DNA of 64,000 nucleotides from Tubulanus polymorphus (GCF_964204645.1 NC_134034.1:7995414-8059413), one strand, 5' to 3'. Numbered from the stretch's first letter, positions 24,560 to 37,020 are shown. Notes: generated by a model not told the origin, from the sequence alone. Numbers and translations are program-made.

Positions 24560-25776
24560 GTTGGCCAGCTCAGAAATGGTTCCTACCACTTCTCAACCTA
24601 CTGCGACAACCCCAGGATTCTTCCGAATTTCCCATCGCTTCTGTCTCAGGGGAACTTTCGGCATCATCCAAACAGCCAGTGGTTAAATCTGCTCGCCTGG
24701 CCATTGTCCAGCGATCCTTGTCAGCTTCAGGCTTTTCAGAACAGGCTGCCTCCTTTATCGCAGGATCTAAGCGGCCATCAACAAGTACCATTTACGATGC
24801 CAAATGGAGTCATTTTGCGGATTGGTGTGCTGCAGGGGAAATTGATCCATGCTCACCCTCTGTAGCTCAATTGGCAGATTTTTTACTGCACCTATTTGTA
24901 GTAAAAGGTTTGCAAGTCATAATTATTAAAGGTTACCGCTCCGCGATTTCTCATACATTGCGTGCTTCTGGATGGCCAAATGTAGCAGGGGATCATCGGA
25001 TATCCCAGCTGGTTGCAGGGTTTTCTATTTCCCGGCCTCGGGTAACAAGGACAGTTCCACCATGGGATCTGTCTGTAATTTTGAAGAAGTTAATGGAGGC
25101 TCCATTTGAACCTCTTTCGGCAGCGTCATTTGCAAATTTGTCAAAAAAGACTGTATTTTTGCTGTTCTTGGCTTGCTCGGCCCGTCGCTCTGAGATTCAT
25201 GCACTTTCAGTCCGACAAGGTCATATTGTCTTTGGGCCAGCGTATGAATTTGTTTCGCTGCGGCCTGCTTTGGAATTTTTGGCAAAGAACCAACGACCAG
25301 GCTCGGTTGGGCGTCAATGGCGAATTGAAGCCCTAAAACATCGAGTGGAATCGGGCATCCCGGACAGGACTTTATGTCCTGTGCGGGCGTTGTGTTTCTA
25401 TTTAGATCGCTCTGCTTCACGGAGGGGTTCACGGGAGCGGTTATTTATTCCGCTGCTGGATCACCTAAAGGGGGATATTTCGCGGGACACAGTGGCCCGA
25501 TGGGTCTCTTCACTGATCAAGGACATTTTATTGAAGGAGAATCTTTCCTCGGAGGGAGTGGTTTCTCATCAAGTGAGGTCTATGGCTACTTCCTGCGCAG
25601 CCTTTTCGGGTGCTCCGTTGGAGGAAGTCTGTCGGGCCGCCTTTTGGAATTCACCGTCGACATTCACGTCATTTTATTTACAGGATGTTTCAGGCCAGTT
25701 AGGCTCATTAGCTTCACTTGGTCCTGTTGTCATGGCTCAAGGTGTCCGTTTTTTCCGATCGGACCCTTTAGTGTAG
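24560..25776 (+). CDS. DIRS tyrosine recombinase
   Basis: The frame is open from 23689, but only the part after about 24560 is protein-like. It has an N-terminal SAM-like domain (STIYDAKWSHFADWC) and the catalytic fold: first Arg in LACSARRSEIHAL, the HxxR in SHQVRSMATS, a Trp in AFWNSPSTFTS and the nucleophile Tyr in FTSFYLQDV. The R-H-R-W-Y set is complete and the frame is unbroken to the stop at 25774-25776, so the enzyme could still be functional. It integrates the circular cDNA. RT and recombinase lie in different frames, which may follow from the RNase H deletion. Confidence 0.9.
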
Positions 25777-26045
25777 AATATTTATGTTGCATTATCAGGA
25801 TCACAGGGGGTGTATCCTTGTACATAGTTTGCATAGTACAGGCTCATATCTGCAAGTATTAATTTCGCAAAATTCTGGGGGGGGGGCCCTGAGCTGGATG
25901 GACTCACTGTGGCCAACTGGTCTTCCCTGTGCTACAGTGCTCCATTCCGTGCTTGGGTAAGTGCTCTCTTTTTCCCTCTTACCTTGCGTTTGAGCGGTGG
26001 TTTTTCTATCTACCTTTCCCACCATCCTTGTGCTAGGCTAGTCTA

Positions 26046-26145
26046 GCAAAAACCATAGGAAAGGGTACAGTACTCGGCGGAAAAATTACAATTTTTGGAA
26101 CTAAAATTTGTATTTCCGAGTAGTACTTACCCTTTCCTATGGTGG
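26046..26145. repeat. DIRS internal complementary region
   Basis: AAACCATAGGAAAGGGTACA (left half) is the complement of the left terminus. The right half, from AAAAATTACAATTTTTGGAA to TTACCCTTTCCTATGGT, is an exact complement of 26311-26366. This junction templates circle formation in the DIRS life cycle. Its perfect match to both ends argues for a recent insertion. Confidence 0.92.
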
Positions 26146-26199
26146 GAATCCTGCCACCTGCCCCGCATAGCTGTTTTTTTTTTTTGGTCTGCTATGACG

Positions 26200-26367
26200 T
26201 AAAAAGATGGCGGATTTCGCCGGTGGCTAAATGCAATACCGGAGGCCGGGTCGTATAGAAAAACCATTGGCGATAAATCCAAATTTAGAGAATATTGGCA
26301 AAAACCATAGGAAAGGGTAAGTACTACTCGGAAATACAAATTTTAGTTCCAAAAATTGTAATTTTTC
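26200..26367. repeat. DIRS right inverted terminal repeat with terminal extension
   Basis: 26200-26332 mirrors the left end. A further ~35 bp (ACTCGGAAATACAAATTTTA onward) is present only on this side and matches the internal complementary region, as is usual for DIRS ends of unequal length. Confidence 0.9.
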
Positions 26368-26386
26368 TTTGCTTGAAATTACATAA

Positions 26387-26434
26387 GATTTTGGGACTCG
26401 TGAACTGTCGGACTGGTGAACCGTCGGACTCGTG
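26387..26434. repeat. Array of 16-bp units, right side (inverted)
   Basis: AACCGTCGGACTCGTG, AACTGTCGGACTGGTG and a degraded third unit are the reverse complement of the 16-bp unit at 18883-18930. Confidence 0.7.
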
Positions 26435-27545
26435 GGCTGTTACCATCAGTTAGGGCTGCCGGCATCATATGACATACTCGGCCAGACCTGACATACTGAC
26501 CTCTAGCAGTTGAAGGCATTGGAGTTATGCTAGTTTCACACAACAGTAGCATCTACCAATTGGCTAATTGCTATTATAGGAGTTTCAGTGCGCTGAAAAT
26601 GCCTGATATGGGCCGAGACAGATGGGTAAAATCATCTAAACATCATTGAACTCATGATAGCAGCTGAAAACGGATAATTTGTTCATAATTTGTTTATAAA
26701 AGTTGGATATAGAAAATTTGAATTTTTCATTAAAAACCCCGGCCTGGGGAAGTTATGTAGTGAAAAAGGATTCCACATTATAATCCAACCCTTTGTGGCA
26801 TCGGGCCATCAATGGTTTCCATAATAACGTTAATGAAACAAAATACAATTTAAGGGGAACTGTAGTGAAAAAATTGTTGTATCTATATGTGTTAGAAACC
26901 TTTATAAATACATTTTCAAAACAGCAGAAAAACATTTCATCTAATACTTTATCCAAAAAAGAGGGTTTTGTAGAGTGACTGGCCGCCGCCATTTTCTCCA
27001 CGTAGCAGACACTTTTCTCTCGGCTGTGACGTAGTTCGGCCCACTTCGATACGTGTTACTGCTGCTATTCATAGTGTTTTCATCACTTTAAGTCCAATAA
27101 CAGTTCTAAACTGCAGCATGATGCCACATCGGCAATTATTTGGATACCGGTATGTTTCACACAGTGAGTGAATAAATAAAAGTTAAGACCCCACTGGCAG
27201 CCCAGCAGGAGTATTTTAATCACAATTTTCAACTGAGATCTTCAATGAGTGTATCTATTTGTGTACACACTGGAGTGTGTGATGGGCCAGGATACGTCAT
27301 CAATGTTTGCATGCCTCTCTTTGGAATTTAAATATGGTGGCTCTCATCTGCCGTAAATTCTGCTGGTAACAGTATCAAAATCGTTGTATACAAGTTAATT
27401 AGGAAGAATTGGAAATTTCAACTAGCATTATGCTAAACAACAACATGAGTAGAAATGAACGGCCAATTATAATTTTTTGACTGCAGTTCCCCTTTAACTT
27501 TAATGATGATAAGTTACTTCTAAGCTGTATACCATATGTTATAAA
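26435..27545. other. Intronic sequence, nothing recognised
   Basis: Short frames at 26753-27001 and 26793-26978 overlap on opposite strands, and neither is supported by composition or signals. Confidence 0.45.
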
Positions 27546-27662
27546 CCAGGGGCCGGTTTTATAGACTGGTATTAACTTTAACCCGAGGCCTAACCTAGTT
27601 TATTTTCAATTGAGTTAACTCCCAGGTTTAAGGTAATACTAGTCTATAAAACCGGGCCCTGG
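27546..27662. mobile_element. Foldback MITE
   Basis: CCAGGGGCCGGTTTTATAGA at the left and TCTATAAAACCGGGCCCTGG at the right give ~40-bp inverted arms around a short spacer, total 117 bp. Non-coding. Confidence 0.85.
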
Positions 27663-28126
27663 AGATATGTGGTCCATCAAGCTGAATTATATTGATAAAA
27701 TACTAAAGATATTTTCAGGATTCTGGATGGTGTTTTTTTTTCTGTTCCAATTCTTTTGTAGTACCGGTATTTGGTGCAGATTTATCAATGTTTGTCATTT
27801 GCAATTTGGTCATTTGCAGATTTTCATGACAAATCTTCATCAAAGCCTGGATTAACCAATAATAACCTTTTTTAAATCTGGTGTATAAAATTCAGCCATC
27901 TAATAATCATTATTATGATTATTATGTTAGGAATAGTTTTAGCCATTTTAGAATGACTATTTGTAGTAACTATCACAATGCTCAACCTATTCACCCAATA
28001 TTGATACTGAGTTACCGTCTTATATTTTGAATTTCAATCAAGCATAACCTATAAATCAAGAGATTTATGCGTAGCTTTTGCATGCAGAATATATCTCTTA
28101 AGCTTTAGGGGTATCGTCTTTTTCAG
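27663..28126. other. End of intron with polypyrimidine tract and acceptor
   Basis: AT-rich sequence ending in GTATCGTCTTTTTCAG, a good 3' splice site for the terminal exon. Confidence 0.55.
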
Positions 28127-28591
28127 GGCAGTATGGAACCAATATTGGCATCCAGCACTCAACGCACTTATGTTACTGAAGTGGCGCCGGCCGTCACAAC
28201 AGCTCATCCTGCGACTCAACTTATCTCCGCTTCTGCAGCTGCTAGTCAGTCACAGCATCAACCTGTTCCGTCATCTGCAGATATCATCAGTGCGGCAACA
28301 ATATCTGCAACGCCACCTATTGTTCCTGCAGCTGTTGCAACATATCTACCATATCAGAATCAGCAACACACGAATAAAGCTTACTACAGCAGTAAACTCC
28401 ATGTATCTCCAAGGAAACCATACAGTACTCCGGTAACTATGCAACGCAAACCTGTACGCAGTGTTACTAAAATGATCAATGGAACACCAATCAATGTCGT
28501 CCAGGAATTGACAGAAATACCCACAGCTGAATATCATGATCATCATCTCGTACAACAAGGTCCCCTTACTCCACCCCCGACTCCTATGTAA
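28127..28591 (+). CDS. Terminal coding exon, possibly boule/DAZ-like
   Basis: The acceptor TTTTTCAG|GGC opens a 154-codon frame that ends at TAA (28589-28591). It continues phase 0 from the exon at 1733-1891. The product is Ala/Ser/Gln/Pro-rich and disordered (SASAAASQSQHQP, YLPYQNQQHTNKAYYSS), with a basic patch (SPRKPYSTPVTMQRKPVRS) and a C-terminus PLTPPPTPM. Its start, with QRTYVTEVAPAVTT, aligns by eye with the C-terminal part of Boule proteins. The family link is tentative because no folded domain is visible. The real exon starts at 28127; the ATG at 28133 is internal. Confidence 0.6.
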   Translation, partial: GSMEPILASSTQRTYVTEVAPAVTTAHPATQLISASAAASQSQHQPVPSSADIISAATISATPPIVPAAVATYLPYQNQQHTNKAYYSSKLHVSPRKPYSTPVTMQRKPVRSVTKMINGTPINVVQELTEIPTAEYHDHHLVQQGPLTPPPTPM

Positions 28592-31500
28592 TGAATTTTT
28601 CTATTTTGATGCTTCTTCCACATAACGTTTGCTTGATGGATTGTTGTTATTGATTGAATTTATATGAAAAATACTGAAACAGCTTGATAAATATGTATGA
28701 ACCTTAAGTTTTCATTTCATGCACATCTACCGTTATGTATTTGATATCTTGATGCTGGTACAACATTCAGAAACTAAAAAGCGACCTGTATTTCTGGCAC
28801 CAGTTGTACCGTACTATAGACACCTCATCATAGTTTTTGATAAAATACTTTAAAGATTAAGCTATCTATTGCACAATTATGGTGTTTTATTCAATGATCA
28901 TTTGACACTTTTGAAAATGCTGGACTTTCTGTTTGATAACTTTGTTATCTGGCTTTTGGTCCCAGTAATTGGCTGTAATTGGTAATTTCATTTAGAAACT
29001 TAAGCTGTATCTTGGTTATAATTAATAGTTTCATTTGTTATGTTTTTAGATTTTCAAGAAACACCATAATTAGTTATTGCGTGTCACCAAGCTCTTTCAT
29101 CATAGTGAAAATTGTTGATCAAATATTATCGAGATGAAAGTAACCAATTGAATTTAAATGTTGTACTTGAGCTGGTTTTGCAGTCCAAACAATATAGTTT
29201 TGGGAAGCCTCTTACTGACTATGTAGACGGTATAGTCATATAGTTTTTCTACTGTGTTTTCTATGTTGATATACAAGTATATGTATATATGTATACGTTA
29301 TTATTATTATCTACGGCTTAAACATAACAATTTCTTCTAGAAATGTTGTTTTTTAGAATGTAATGAGTTTATGCAAGGTTTGTTGCTTTACTTTTAAAAT
29401 ATGAGATCAAAGAAAGTCAGACTGAAGTGTTTTTCAACATACATGTACGTACGTATTCCGATGAATTACCACAAAATTCTCTTCTTTTTTTTTTTCTTTC
29501 ATTTCTGATCAAGTTTTTTCTTGTATGTTCATGATATCTTAGGGACATTAAATTGTTATGTCAAGCACGCTGATTTGATAAAATGTTGAATTTTCTCCTG
29601 TTATTTTCTCCAATTACTATTGGAAAAAATTCATAATTGTCTTTGTTACACATAATACATTGAAGTTGCAGTTTACTCATACTATACTCATGAATTGTTA
29701 TGGGAAATCATGTGTCACCTTTTAAGCATTGCATTCAAACTATTCTAAACGAATCCCAGAATAATTGATATTTGTTTTAGGCATTGTACTACCATTGATA
29801 AAACGTTCAGATAAAAAGTGAATTTTGAGAAAGTTATTTTATTTCTCAAGAATGAGGTTATTTTTTTGGTATTTGGATGTATAGTAATGTGTTATTCTCT
29901 GTGCTCTGTATTGAAAGGTATGTGGGTTTGTAATATACATTATGTAGTTTTTAGCTGCAACCTTGTCTATGTAAATACGTTAGTTAATATTTTTTCTGAT
30001 TTAAATTTTCATAATTACTGTACTAACAAAAATGACCGCCATATAATTGGTTCTTGGGCACTATCGGGGTCTAAGGCGGCTAATGGAACTGAAGCAAAGA
30101 TTGAATGGAAACAGAGATTCAAATTTTGAAAATTGAGTATGTATGCTGATACATTACACAGTGTTAGATATTTCAGATAGCTCTGCTAGATATGCTCATA
30201 TATAAGCCACATAACCAATTGCTTTAATTACCGAAATAGTTCATAATCATCTTTGATTTGAATGCGTCTGAAAATATCTAGATATGTCATAATTTTCATA
30301 GATCAGTTTTCCAATATTATCTCCACCCAACGACTTAAAAAGATTATTTTGACCAAACACAGAATCTGATTCTACTCTATCTGTTTCTTGTATTATATTG
30401 TTGTTTTACTAACAGTATTTTGTCGTATTAGTTTTTTGATTTTTTTTATGCGTGTGTGCCTGCGCTAGCTACTTTGCCACAGCATATTCTCCTCAAGTTA
30501 GATCTTTTTGGAATAGGTTTTTGTCCATTGAAATGGTTATCTAAATTGACCACAATTATGGTTAAAATCCAGACATTCTTCTTGAGCTGAGTCTACCGTG
30601 GATGGGTCTCACAGAAATGTATCTAATCAGTCCCTCTTTATTTTTGCAGTATTATTTTGATTATGTTTTTCTTTTTTTGTTATGTTTTTTTAAATATTTA
30701 TAGTGAAAGAGCGTCCACATAGAAATTCAAGCACAGTATGTGCATAGTAAGAATTTGCATTTTTGTCTAGTCCTTTTAAAAGCTAATCATTAGCATTACT
30801 TGTCTCATCAGTAGAATAGCATAATATTAATGGAACTTATATGTCATTATATTGTTTGATATTTGTCCAAAAACAAAAATTTTCGAGCATGTACCATATT
30901 TTTACATGGCCTTAAGTTGTTGGGGCCGTTTTTACAAGGAAAAATTGGGTTTGTAAATCGCCAAAATACTTCGGTAAAGGTCTCTTTGGTGAACAAAGTA
31001 CCAGGTACCAATATGGCGTATTAGTAATGAAGTGATGTATGATTGAAAAATTCAGATTTAATGCACCAAAAAATCCCTGCCTTCTATGCAATGGCACTTT
31101 TATGAAATCCTTCCCTTGCTGTACATCTGCATTCCTATTTCTACACCATAAGGGGAATTTTATATTCATTGGGCAAAAACTGAATATATGTTCATTTCGG
31201 GTGATTTATTCAAGATTTGCCAGTGAATTTGCGTAGTAAGTGAAACAAATTTTATCCTGGGGGAAAATTTTACGCTTCCAAATTTTTTTCCAAAAAGGTG
31301 CACCACTATTTGAAAAAGAATAAACGGCAGAGGTATTTACTGCTGGTTACCAGTGTTTATAATCAATATGGCAGTGAATGCTGTTAGTCTAGTAGCACAC
31401 AATACAAATGTACTATGCTGCATCCAAGTAAAGACATTACACAATTTTTAAAAGCATCGATTCAAATGGGAAGTAAAGAAAATTTCCCCAGATTTTCAAG

Positions 31501-34258
31501 AAACATTCGTACTTAGTTTGTGTCTGAAAAGAAGTGGTTACAGCACTTAACAGCGGGATCGGTCGGAAACAAAAGTACATTTTCTTTTTACCTTACTACG
31601 TATAATGAAGTAAAATGGAATTATTTTTTGGAAGGAAAATCATTATTACCCGTATGATTATTGTTTGTACTGAAAAGATTGTCTACTCGATGTACTGTCA
31701 AAACTATGGCACCAATTTAGGCCAAAATTGGTCATGATCTCGACTTGTAAGCTTTATCTTATTGATTCGGGTTGTACAGATGGGGATCATTCATTTATTA
31801 CGTACGCATGGAATTTGACTTTTTCAACTCCCTCCCCTGTACGCAAAATCGGCCATTTTTTCATATACAACAAGCATTACAGTACGCAATTGCACTTACC
31901 CCTCCCCTAACGCGTACGTAATAACTAAATGATCCAATACCAATTTGATCTTACATTGTATTGCTTCAGCTCAGGTAATCTATTTCTCTATTCATTATTA
32001 GAAATGAAAATTTTGTGAATCTCATCATTACGTCTGCTTGAAAATTATTTTTATTTCAAATGAATTCTGTGTTTATTGCAAGGCAGAAATTGAAGTGCTA
32101 TACCAGATCAATATTTGCCTTTCATGTCCAGCCATAAGTCAAAATAATCGATGAAACATAATTTTGAGTTAATGCTGGAAAGCCTTTGTTTGTGTGTGTT
32201 TTTACCTCTTGCACTTAACTTTGGTGTACAGATCTCAATTTCATATCAAAAATCAATATTTGAATTATTATGTTTATGTAAAAATGATTAATGTATAATT
32301 AGCGAATAATAATCGTTATCGTTTTGTTAGGATAAATCAAGTATGTATATATATACACAATGTAATTCTCTTCGATATAGCAAATCGGCTGTCTCATGAG
32401 TATTTTCAGTTTATGATCGTAATTTTTATCCCATTTTGTACGGTGCATTGAAATCAATGCATTCTTTGTTTTCCTAGATAATTGTCGTTAATATCGTTTA
32501 TTTTATAATCTACATGAGAGTATTAGAAAGCTGGCTGGCGTTTAAAAAGGCAGCTCCAAAATGATTGTGACACTTTGAGGATGTTTCTTGTAGAAATTCA
32601 AAAGCTGGGGAGGTTAGTAAAGAAAAAGAACTCAGTTTTAGAACCATGTATCGTACGCTATCATAAAACTGTGCCATAAAAGTTCGATCAGTGAGAGGTA
32701 TCTATGATGTCGGGTTAGAGACACACATGTTCACTCTCCTTATGGATACTCATAAGGGGTTTTTTGGGTCGAAGAGTCGCAATCCTGTATTGGCACATAG
32801 TTTCAGGGGTCATTTTATATGTAGCAACAAAAGCACAGGACGAAAGAAATGCCACAATAACGAAGCCAAGATTGAAAAATTCTATATCAGAATGATTATA
32901 CATGTATTTGAGTAGCGACGTTTCGGCTTACAACTGTTAGCCATCATCAGTATATTGTATTGGCTCGCGCTATCTATGAAATATCTATAGAAATTTGAAT
33001 TAAGTTGAACTACTTTGTTGTAATGTTTGATTTATGCGCCCATCTGCTATAAGATGTATTTTGTTCGCGCTAGATATTTACACACTTCTGACAGCTAGAA
33101 TCCTTTGCAAAATGAATTAAAAATCTATTCACGAAATTGAATTATTCACCACCATTTTGACTTGACCAAGCTTTGATACGCCATATATTGTGTATGATTT
33201 GTAAATGATAGCGTTTTCATATCATTAGCCTCTGCCCCTAGAATCCTTTCTTCGATCCCAAGGAACCCCAGACCTCTTTTCATCTATTCAGGGAGTGATC
33301 AAAAAGTATATCTCAAAATCTCCGATTTTCTGAAAGATAGATCAATACATCTGCATGTACCTGGTTCATTACTTTTTTCTGCCACTTCCTCCTGTGTACC
33401 ATGTTTGTACCAAAATTCACCTCGGCTCACCTCAACAGAGGTACTTACTTTTTGAACGCTCCGTTAAGGTGTATTCAACTTGCAGCTTATTTGGCCAATC
33501 GAAAAACTATACCTGCAAGTTTCTAACTTGCAAAAATCTGGCACAATGATTTATAATTGGAAGAAAAGAACAGGACCGATCCGACTAACACTGTAGTGTA
33601 CATGTAATTAAATTTATGTAATTATTTGTCAATCCTAGGAGTTGTCAGTTGCTCATTAGTTGGTTAAAACATGCACTCAAAAACATAATTGTTCATAAGA
33701 TTATTTTTTTGTGTTGTTTTTTTTTTAAATGATAAAAATCAATCCATTCTCAAATGATTCATTCTGGCACTTGGGCACTTAGTATTTAAAATCGTCTCCT
33801 TTTCAACAGGAAATGTGGTGAAAATGTGCCCTTTTCGAAGAACTGCCCCTCGAAAAAGCTCGACACAGGCCTTTTTGTTGATCATCGGATCGATACTGCA
33901 TGCAGTAGCAATGCAGTTTTGATGTTCACTATCTAGTTATCCGCTGCTTGTTGATTTAAATCATCTCCTTTGAGCAACTGATCCCTGAAATGTTTACGAA
34001 AGTGATACTGTAGAGCCAGTTTATGTAGAAAACCAATCATACGGTACTCATTGCTCTAAATATAATGTAAAATTGCTTCAATTCATAGAAAAATGAATAA
34101 AATAATTTAAATTTTCACAGAATTCTTCAGTCACTTTTTATTTGACCGGATATGCAAATCTAAGTTTTACTGGATCAAACAATTGACTCTGAAGTTTCGC
34201 AGTTTCGTGATATAAGCTGAATACCAGAAATATTGGCATAACGTTGAGGGGATGCACA
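28592..34258. other. 3' UTR and AT-rich intergenic DNA
   Basis: The start is presumably the 3' UTR. The first canonical AATAAA that I see downstream is near 31319, which would make a long UTR; a variant signal could lie closer. No supported coding frame in the rest. A patch near 32918-32955 (GACGTTTCGGCTTACAACTG) resembles motifs of Penelope-like element ends, but is too short to call. Confidence 0.45.
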
Positions 34259-35008
34259 CCTGCCAACCGTTACGTTTTTGCCGTATTCCGTTCCGGTGCT
34301 ACCCGCGGTAATACGGCGTTACTGGCACAGGCAATGGAATACGCTTTTTTCCGATGTTACGCGAATGAGCAAATAAATACGGCCTCAATAAAAATCTCCT
34401 TATATTATGTCAATAAAGGTAATTTTGCAGTACATAATCGGTATTTTAATGGTTTATTAACATTTATTACGGGGAAATTTGGTTTTTATTTGAGTAATTG
34501 TCACGAAGTTTCCATACAGCCGGGAACCAGTCTAGCGAATTTTCGGTTACAACGAGTAATACCGGGAACCAGTCTAGCGAATTTTCGGTTACAACGAGTA
34601 ATTTTCATCGCTCAAATTGTCATGAATGTTGCAAATGGCGGACGAAGTTCACGACGTTTTGTCAAATCTGGAAAATTCTTTTAATTAATCTTTAATTGAT
34701 GGTAGATTAAGTTTACCTGTGATAGTGCGAGTAGGTGATGGGGTGTGTCTGATGTCTCAAAATTGTTTATATTTTATGGAAACTGCAGTTTCAAGTTTAA
34801 TTTCATAATAAATGCATTTTTTAAAATTAATTTCTTTAGTAGTTTTAATATTCTATATTCTGATTTTAATCCGAAAATTCGTTACTGGCCATATTGAAAA
34901 TGTTACTGGCAAAGGTCACATCAAGTCTAGTGGGTCACTGGCAAAATCTAAAAAATACTGGCAAATTTGAAAAATGTTACTATCTTGAAAAATTCAATGT
35001 TGGCAGGT
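34259..35008. mobile_element. Inverted-repeat transposon candidate
   Basis: Ends ACCTGCCAAC and GTTGGCAGGT, related to those of 9612-12061. Inside is an exact 42-bp duplication (34521 and 34563, CGGGAACCAGTCTAGCGAAT). The 146-codon frame across it contains the duplication and looks non-coding. Confidence 0.45.
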
Positions 35009-35458
35009 CTGGGGATGTTGGGCGCAATCCCAGTAAGACCAAGTCTGACAAGTAAAATTATACGCATACCAAGAGAAGCTTATGGCGCCGAGTGTTTCAG
35101 GCCGAAAAAATGAGATAAAAGCGTATGGAGCCGAGTGTTTAAGGCCGAAAAAATGGCATAAATCTGATACGCTAAACCCCGATAAATACATAACGTATAT
35201 GTCGGTGATGGTAGTGATTTACTGTATTTCAACGCATAGTTTTTTATAGAGGCAAAAGCTCGATACTTTTAACAACGAATATGTTTATTCATTCTCATTT
35301 TCTAGCTATTTAAAGTTGAATCAAACAGCTGCCTCTTGCTTGAATTATATTGATATCGATTTATATGTGATACTACTCGATAAACCTTTTTGTTATACAC
35401 CATTCCGTGCCCTTTGGTTTTCTTTTTTTTAAAATTCAATGTCCTTTTTTCTTGCATA
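35009..35458. other. Intergenic, one short tandem repeat
   Basis: CCGAGTGTTTCAGGCCGAAA and CCGAGTGTTTAAGGCCGAAA form a two-unit repeat near 35090-35155. Nothing else recognised. Confidence 0.5.
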
Positions 35459-35666
35459 CAGTCAACCCCCACCGCTTACAAATACATATTAAGTCACCCG
35501 ATATACCCGATGCCCTCCCATATTCCGTCACCCCGGCCATCTACGGCCAGGTATTCTCAATGTACATCTCTATACAAATACATATTAAAACACTCCCGAC
35601 ATACCGCCAAATTCTCTATACCGCTAAACTCGTTCTGCACCGATGTGGGCGATCGGGGATTGACTG
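35459..35666. mobile_element. Tigger/pogo-like MITE
   Basis: Inverted ends CAGTCAACCCCCACCGC and GATCGGGGATTGACTG, flanked by TA on both sides, fit a 208-bp Tc1/pogo-superfamily MITE. No transposase. Confidence 0.65.
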
Positions 35667-36009
35667 TACGTATTTCAGTTTTATCACAGGCGCGAACGCG
35701 TTCAATAAGGGCTAGTGATGGTGGAGATGAGTTGAGAGTAAAGGCGCAGGAATGGCAATGGAGGTGATTTGAAGTGCGAAGGAGGGAATGGGTAAAGCTT
35801 TGAGTGGATGTGGTGGAACGGGAAGTGAGAAAAGAAGGGAGGTGATTGCTACGATGGGATAACTCACTCTGTTGTTTAGGTGTCCATTAGTGTCTCTGAC
35901 CTACACCCTATGACAAGGAATGATATGTCCGGCACTTGGACACAGGATGGGGAAGATGGGAGGAGCGAAGAGCGAAGAGGATGGAAGAAGTGCATAATCA
36001 AATGCTTTT
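35667..36009. other. Intergenic, nothing recognised
   Basis: Purine-rich sequence (GGAGG/GAAG runs) without a supported gene. Confidence 0.4.
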
Positions 36010-36125
36010 TAGTCCACTTGGGACTTTCCATGTGGGCTATCGCATTCACTTCTCGCCTGTCGTCTGTTCGTTCATCCTGTTCGTCTGTGGACGGAATCTA
36101 GTCAATTTAGGAAGTTTTGTAGACG
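36010..36125. mobile_element. Fragment of the Helitron-like family
   Basis: AGTCCACTTGGGACTTTCCA and GGGCTATCGCATTCACTTCT match the start of the element at 2483-3903. The fragment stops after the 5' portion. Confidence 0.7.
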
Positions 36126-36399
36126 ATGGGTCTTGATGTTCAGCTTGATAAAGTTCCCAGCTTGGAAACCAGCTGGAGTCTTTCATTTACTGAATCGGTT
36201 ATTTTGTCGAAACGCAGGATTGAAGCTATAAGTCTGTTGAGAAGAAGTGCGAAGCAGTTTCAAATGCTGGACAGCTGTACAGAAAATGGGAAACTGTTTC
36301 TGGGTCTCCACAAGATTCACACAGAGGAGACGTAGCCTGCCCTAGTTTGAACTTATAGGCCCTTAGGTTGCAGTACCATGTACGTAGCTGGGTTACGAC

Positions 36400-36990
36400 T
36401 CAATAGGACTTTCTAGCGGGTGTGTCAATCAAACAACTCAGCGATACATCAGGTTTAAATTGGTAGAAGCTTCTACCATGGTCTGAATAGTCCCAGCATA
36501 ACTGCCATTTCTTGTCAAGAAGCTTTTTGGACGCGATATTTACATCTGACTGAGTGATAATGGCACTTGCAACAGGGACGTTCAAAGCTTCAACTGCTGC
36601 TTCTTTAGCTAGGTCAGCAATCTCGTTTCCTTCGATGTCGGCATGGCCTGGGGTACAGAGGATTTCTGTATGGACCCCTAACAGTCCAAGGTGGTCCAGG
36701 CACGCTTTGACTTCACCAAAAGTATTAGAGTAACGGTGGTCGTTCTAGTTGAGGGTGAGGATTCCCACAGCAGACTGACTATTGCAGAAGTTTGTTAGGC
36801 TGTGAGCTGAGGACTCTCTTACCAGGTCTACCATACAGTTGACCACAAGCAGAATAGCAGAATGGAACCTCTAGCGGCTACTGACTTTTTAAGCTCAATT
36901 TTTTCCAATCAGTATAGATGATTGCTCCAGCCCCGCAAGGGCCGGGATTTGGTAGACAGGAGCCATCTGTGAACGCCAGAGCCGTGTCCG
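36400..36990 (-). pseudogene. LINE RNase H domain remnant
   Basis: Read on the minus strand, the segment carries FTDGSCLPNPGPCGAG (first catalytic Asp of RNase H), then NSQSAVGIL where a second acidic residue normally stands, then TPGHADIEGNEIADLAKEAA, the classic third and fourth block. Frameshifts and stops break the reading frame; only 36400-36585 is a continuous stretch of any length. LINEs of the I/Jockey type carry such a domain after the reverse transcriptase, which is not present here. Confidence 0.75.
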
Positions 36991-37020
36991 TTCTGTTGAC
37001 CTCAGTAGTTGGCGTATATA

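Larger units (their letters stand above)
20942..26367 (+). mobile_element. DIRS retrotransposon, near-complete
   Basis: The element has the DIRS plan: inverted terminal repeats (20942-21069 and 26200-26332), a gag-like ORF, reverse transcriptase, tyrosine recombinase, and an internal complementary region (26046-26145) that pairs with the outermost parts of both ends. There is no LTR, integrase or target duplication, as expected for this order, which inserts through a circular intermediate and a tyrosine recombinase. RNase H is missing and gag and pol are frameshifted, so this copy is probably not autonomous. Confidence 0.92.
1892..28126 (+). other. Large intron packed with mobile elements
   Basis: This is the interval between the donor at 1892 and the acceptor ending at 28126 (TTTTTCAG). 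I found no further exon with convincing splice borders and protein-like composition. The separate entries below show a Helitron-like repeat, a TRIM, SINEs, MITEs, tandem repeats and a DIRS element. A small extra exon could be missed by eye. Confidence 0.5.

Noticed and set aside
29818-30129. 103-codon ORF downstream of the terminal exon
   Set aside because: The frame starts without context in AT-rich UTR-like sequence and shows no domain.
32910-32960. Penelope-like element end
   Set aside because: The GACGTTTCGGC motif is suggestive, but no reverse transcriptase or repeat partner is present.
34244-34684. 146-codon ORF as a gene
   Set aside because: It contains an exact 42-bp duplication and lies between transposon ends; protein composition is not convincing.
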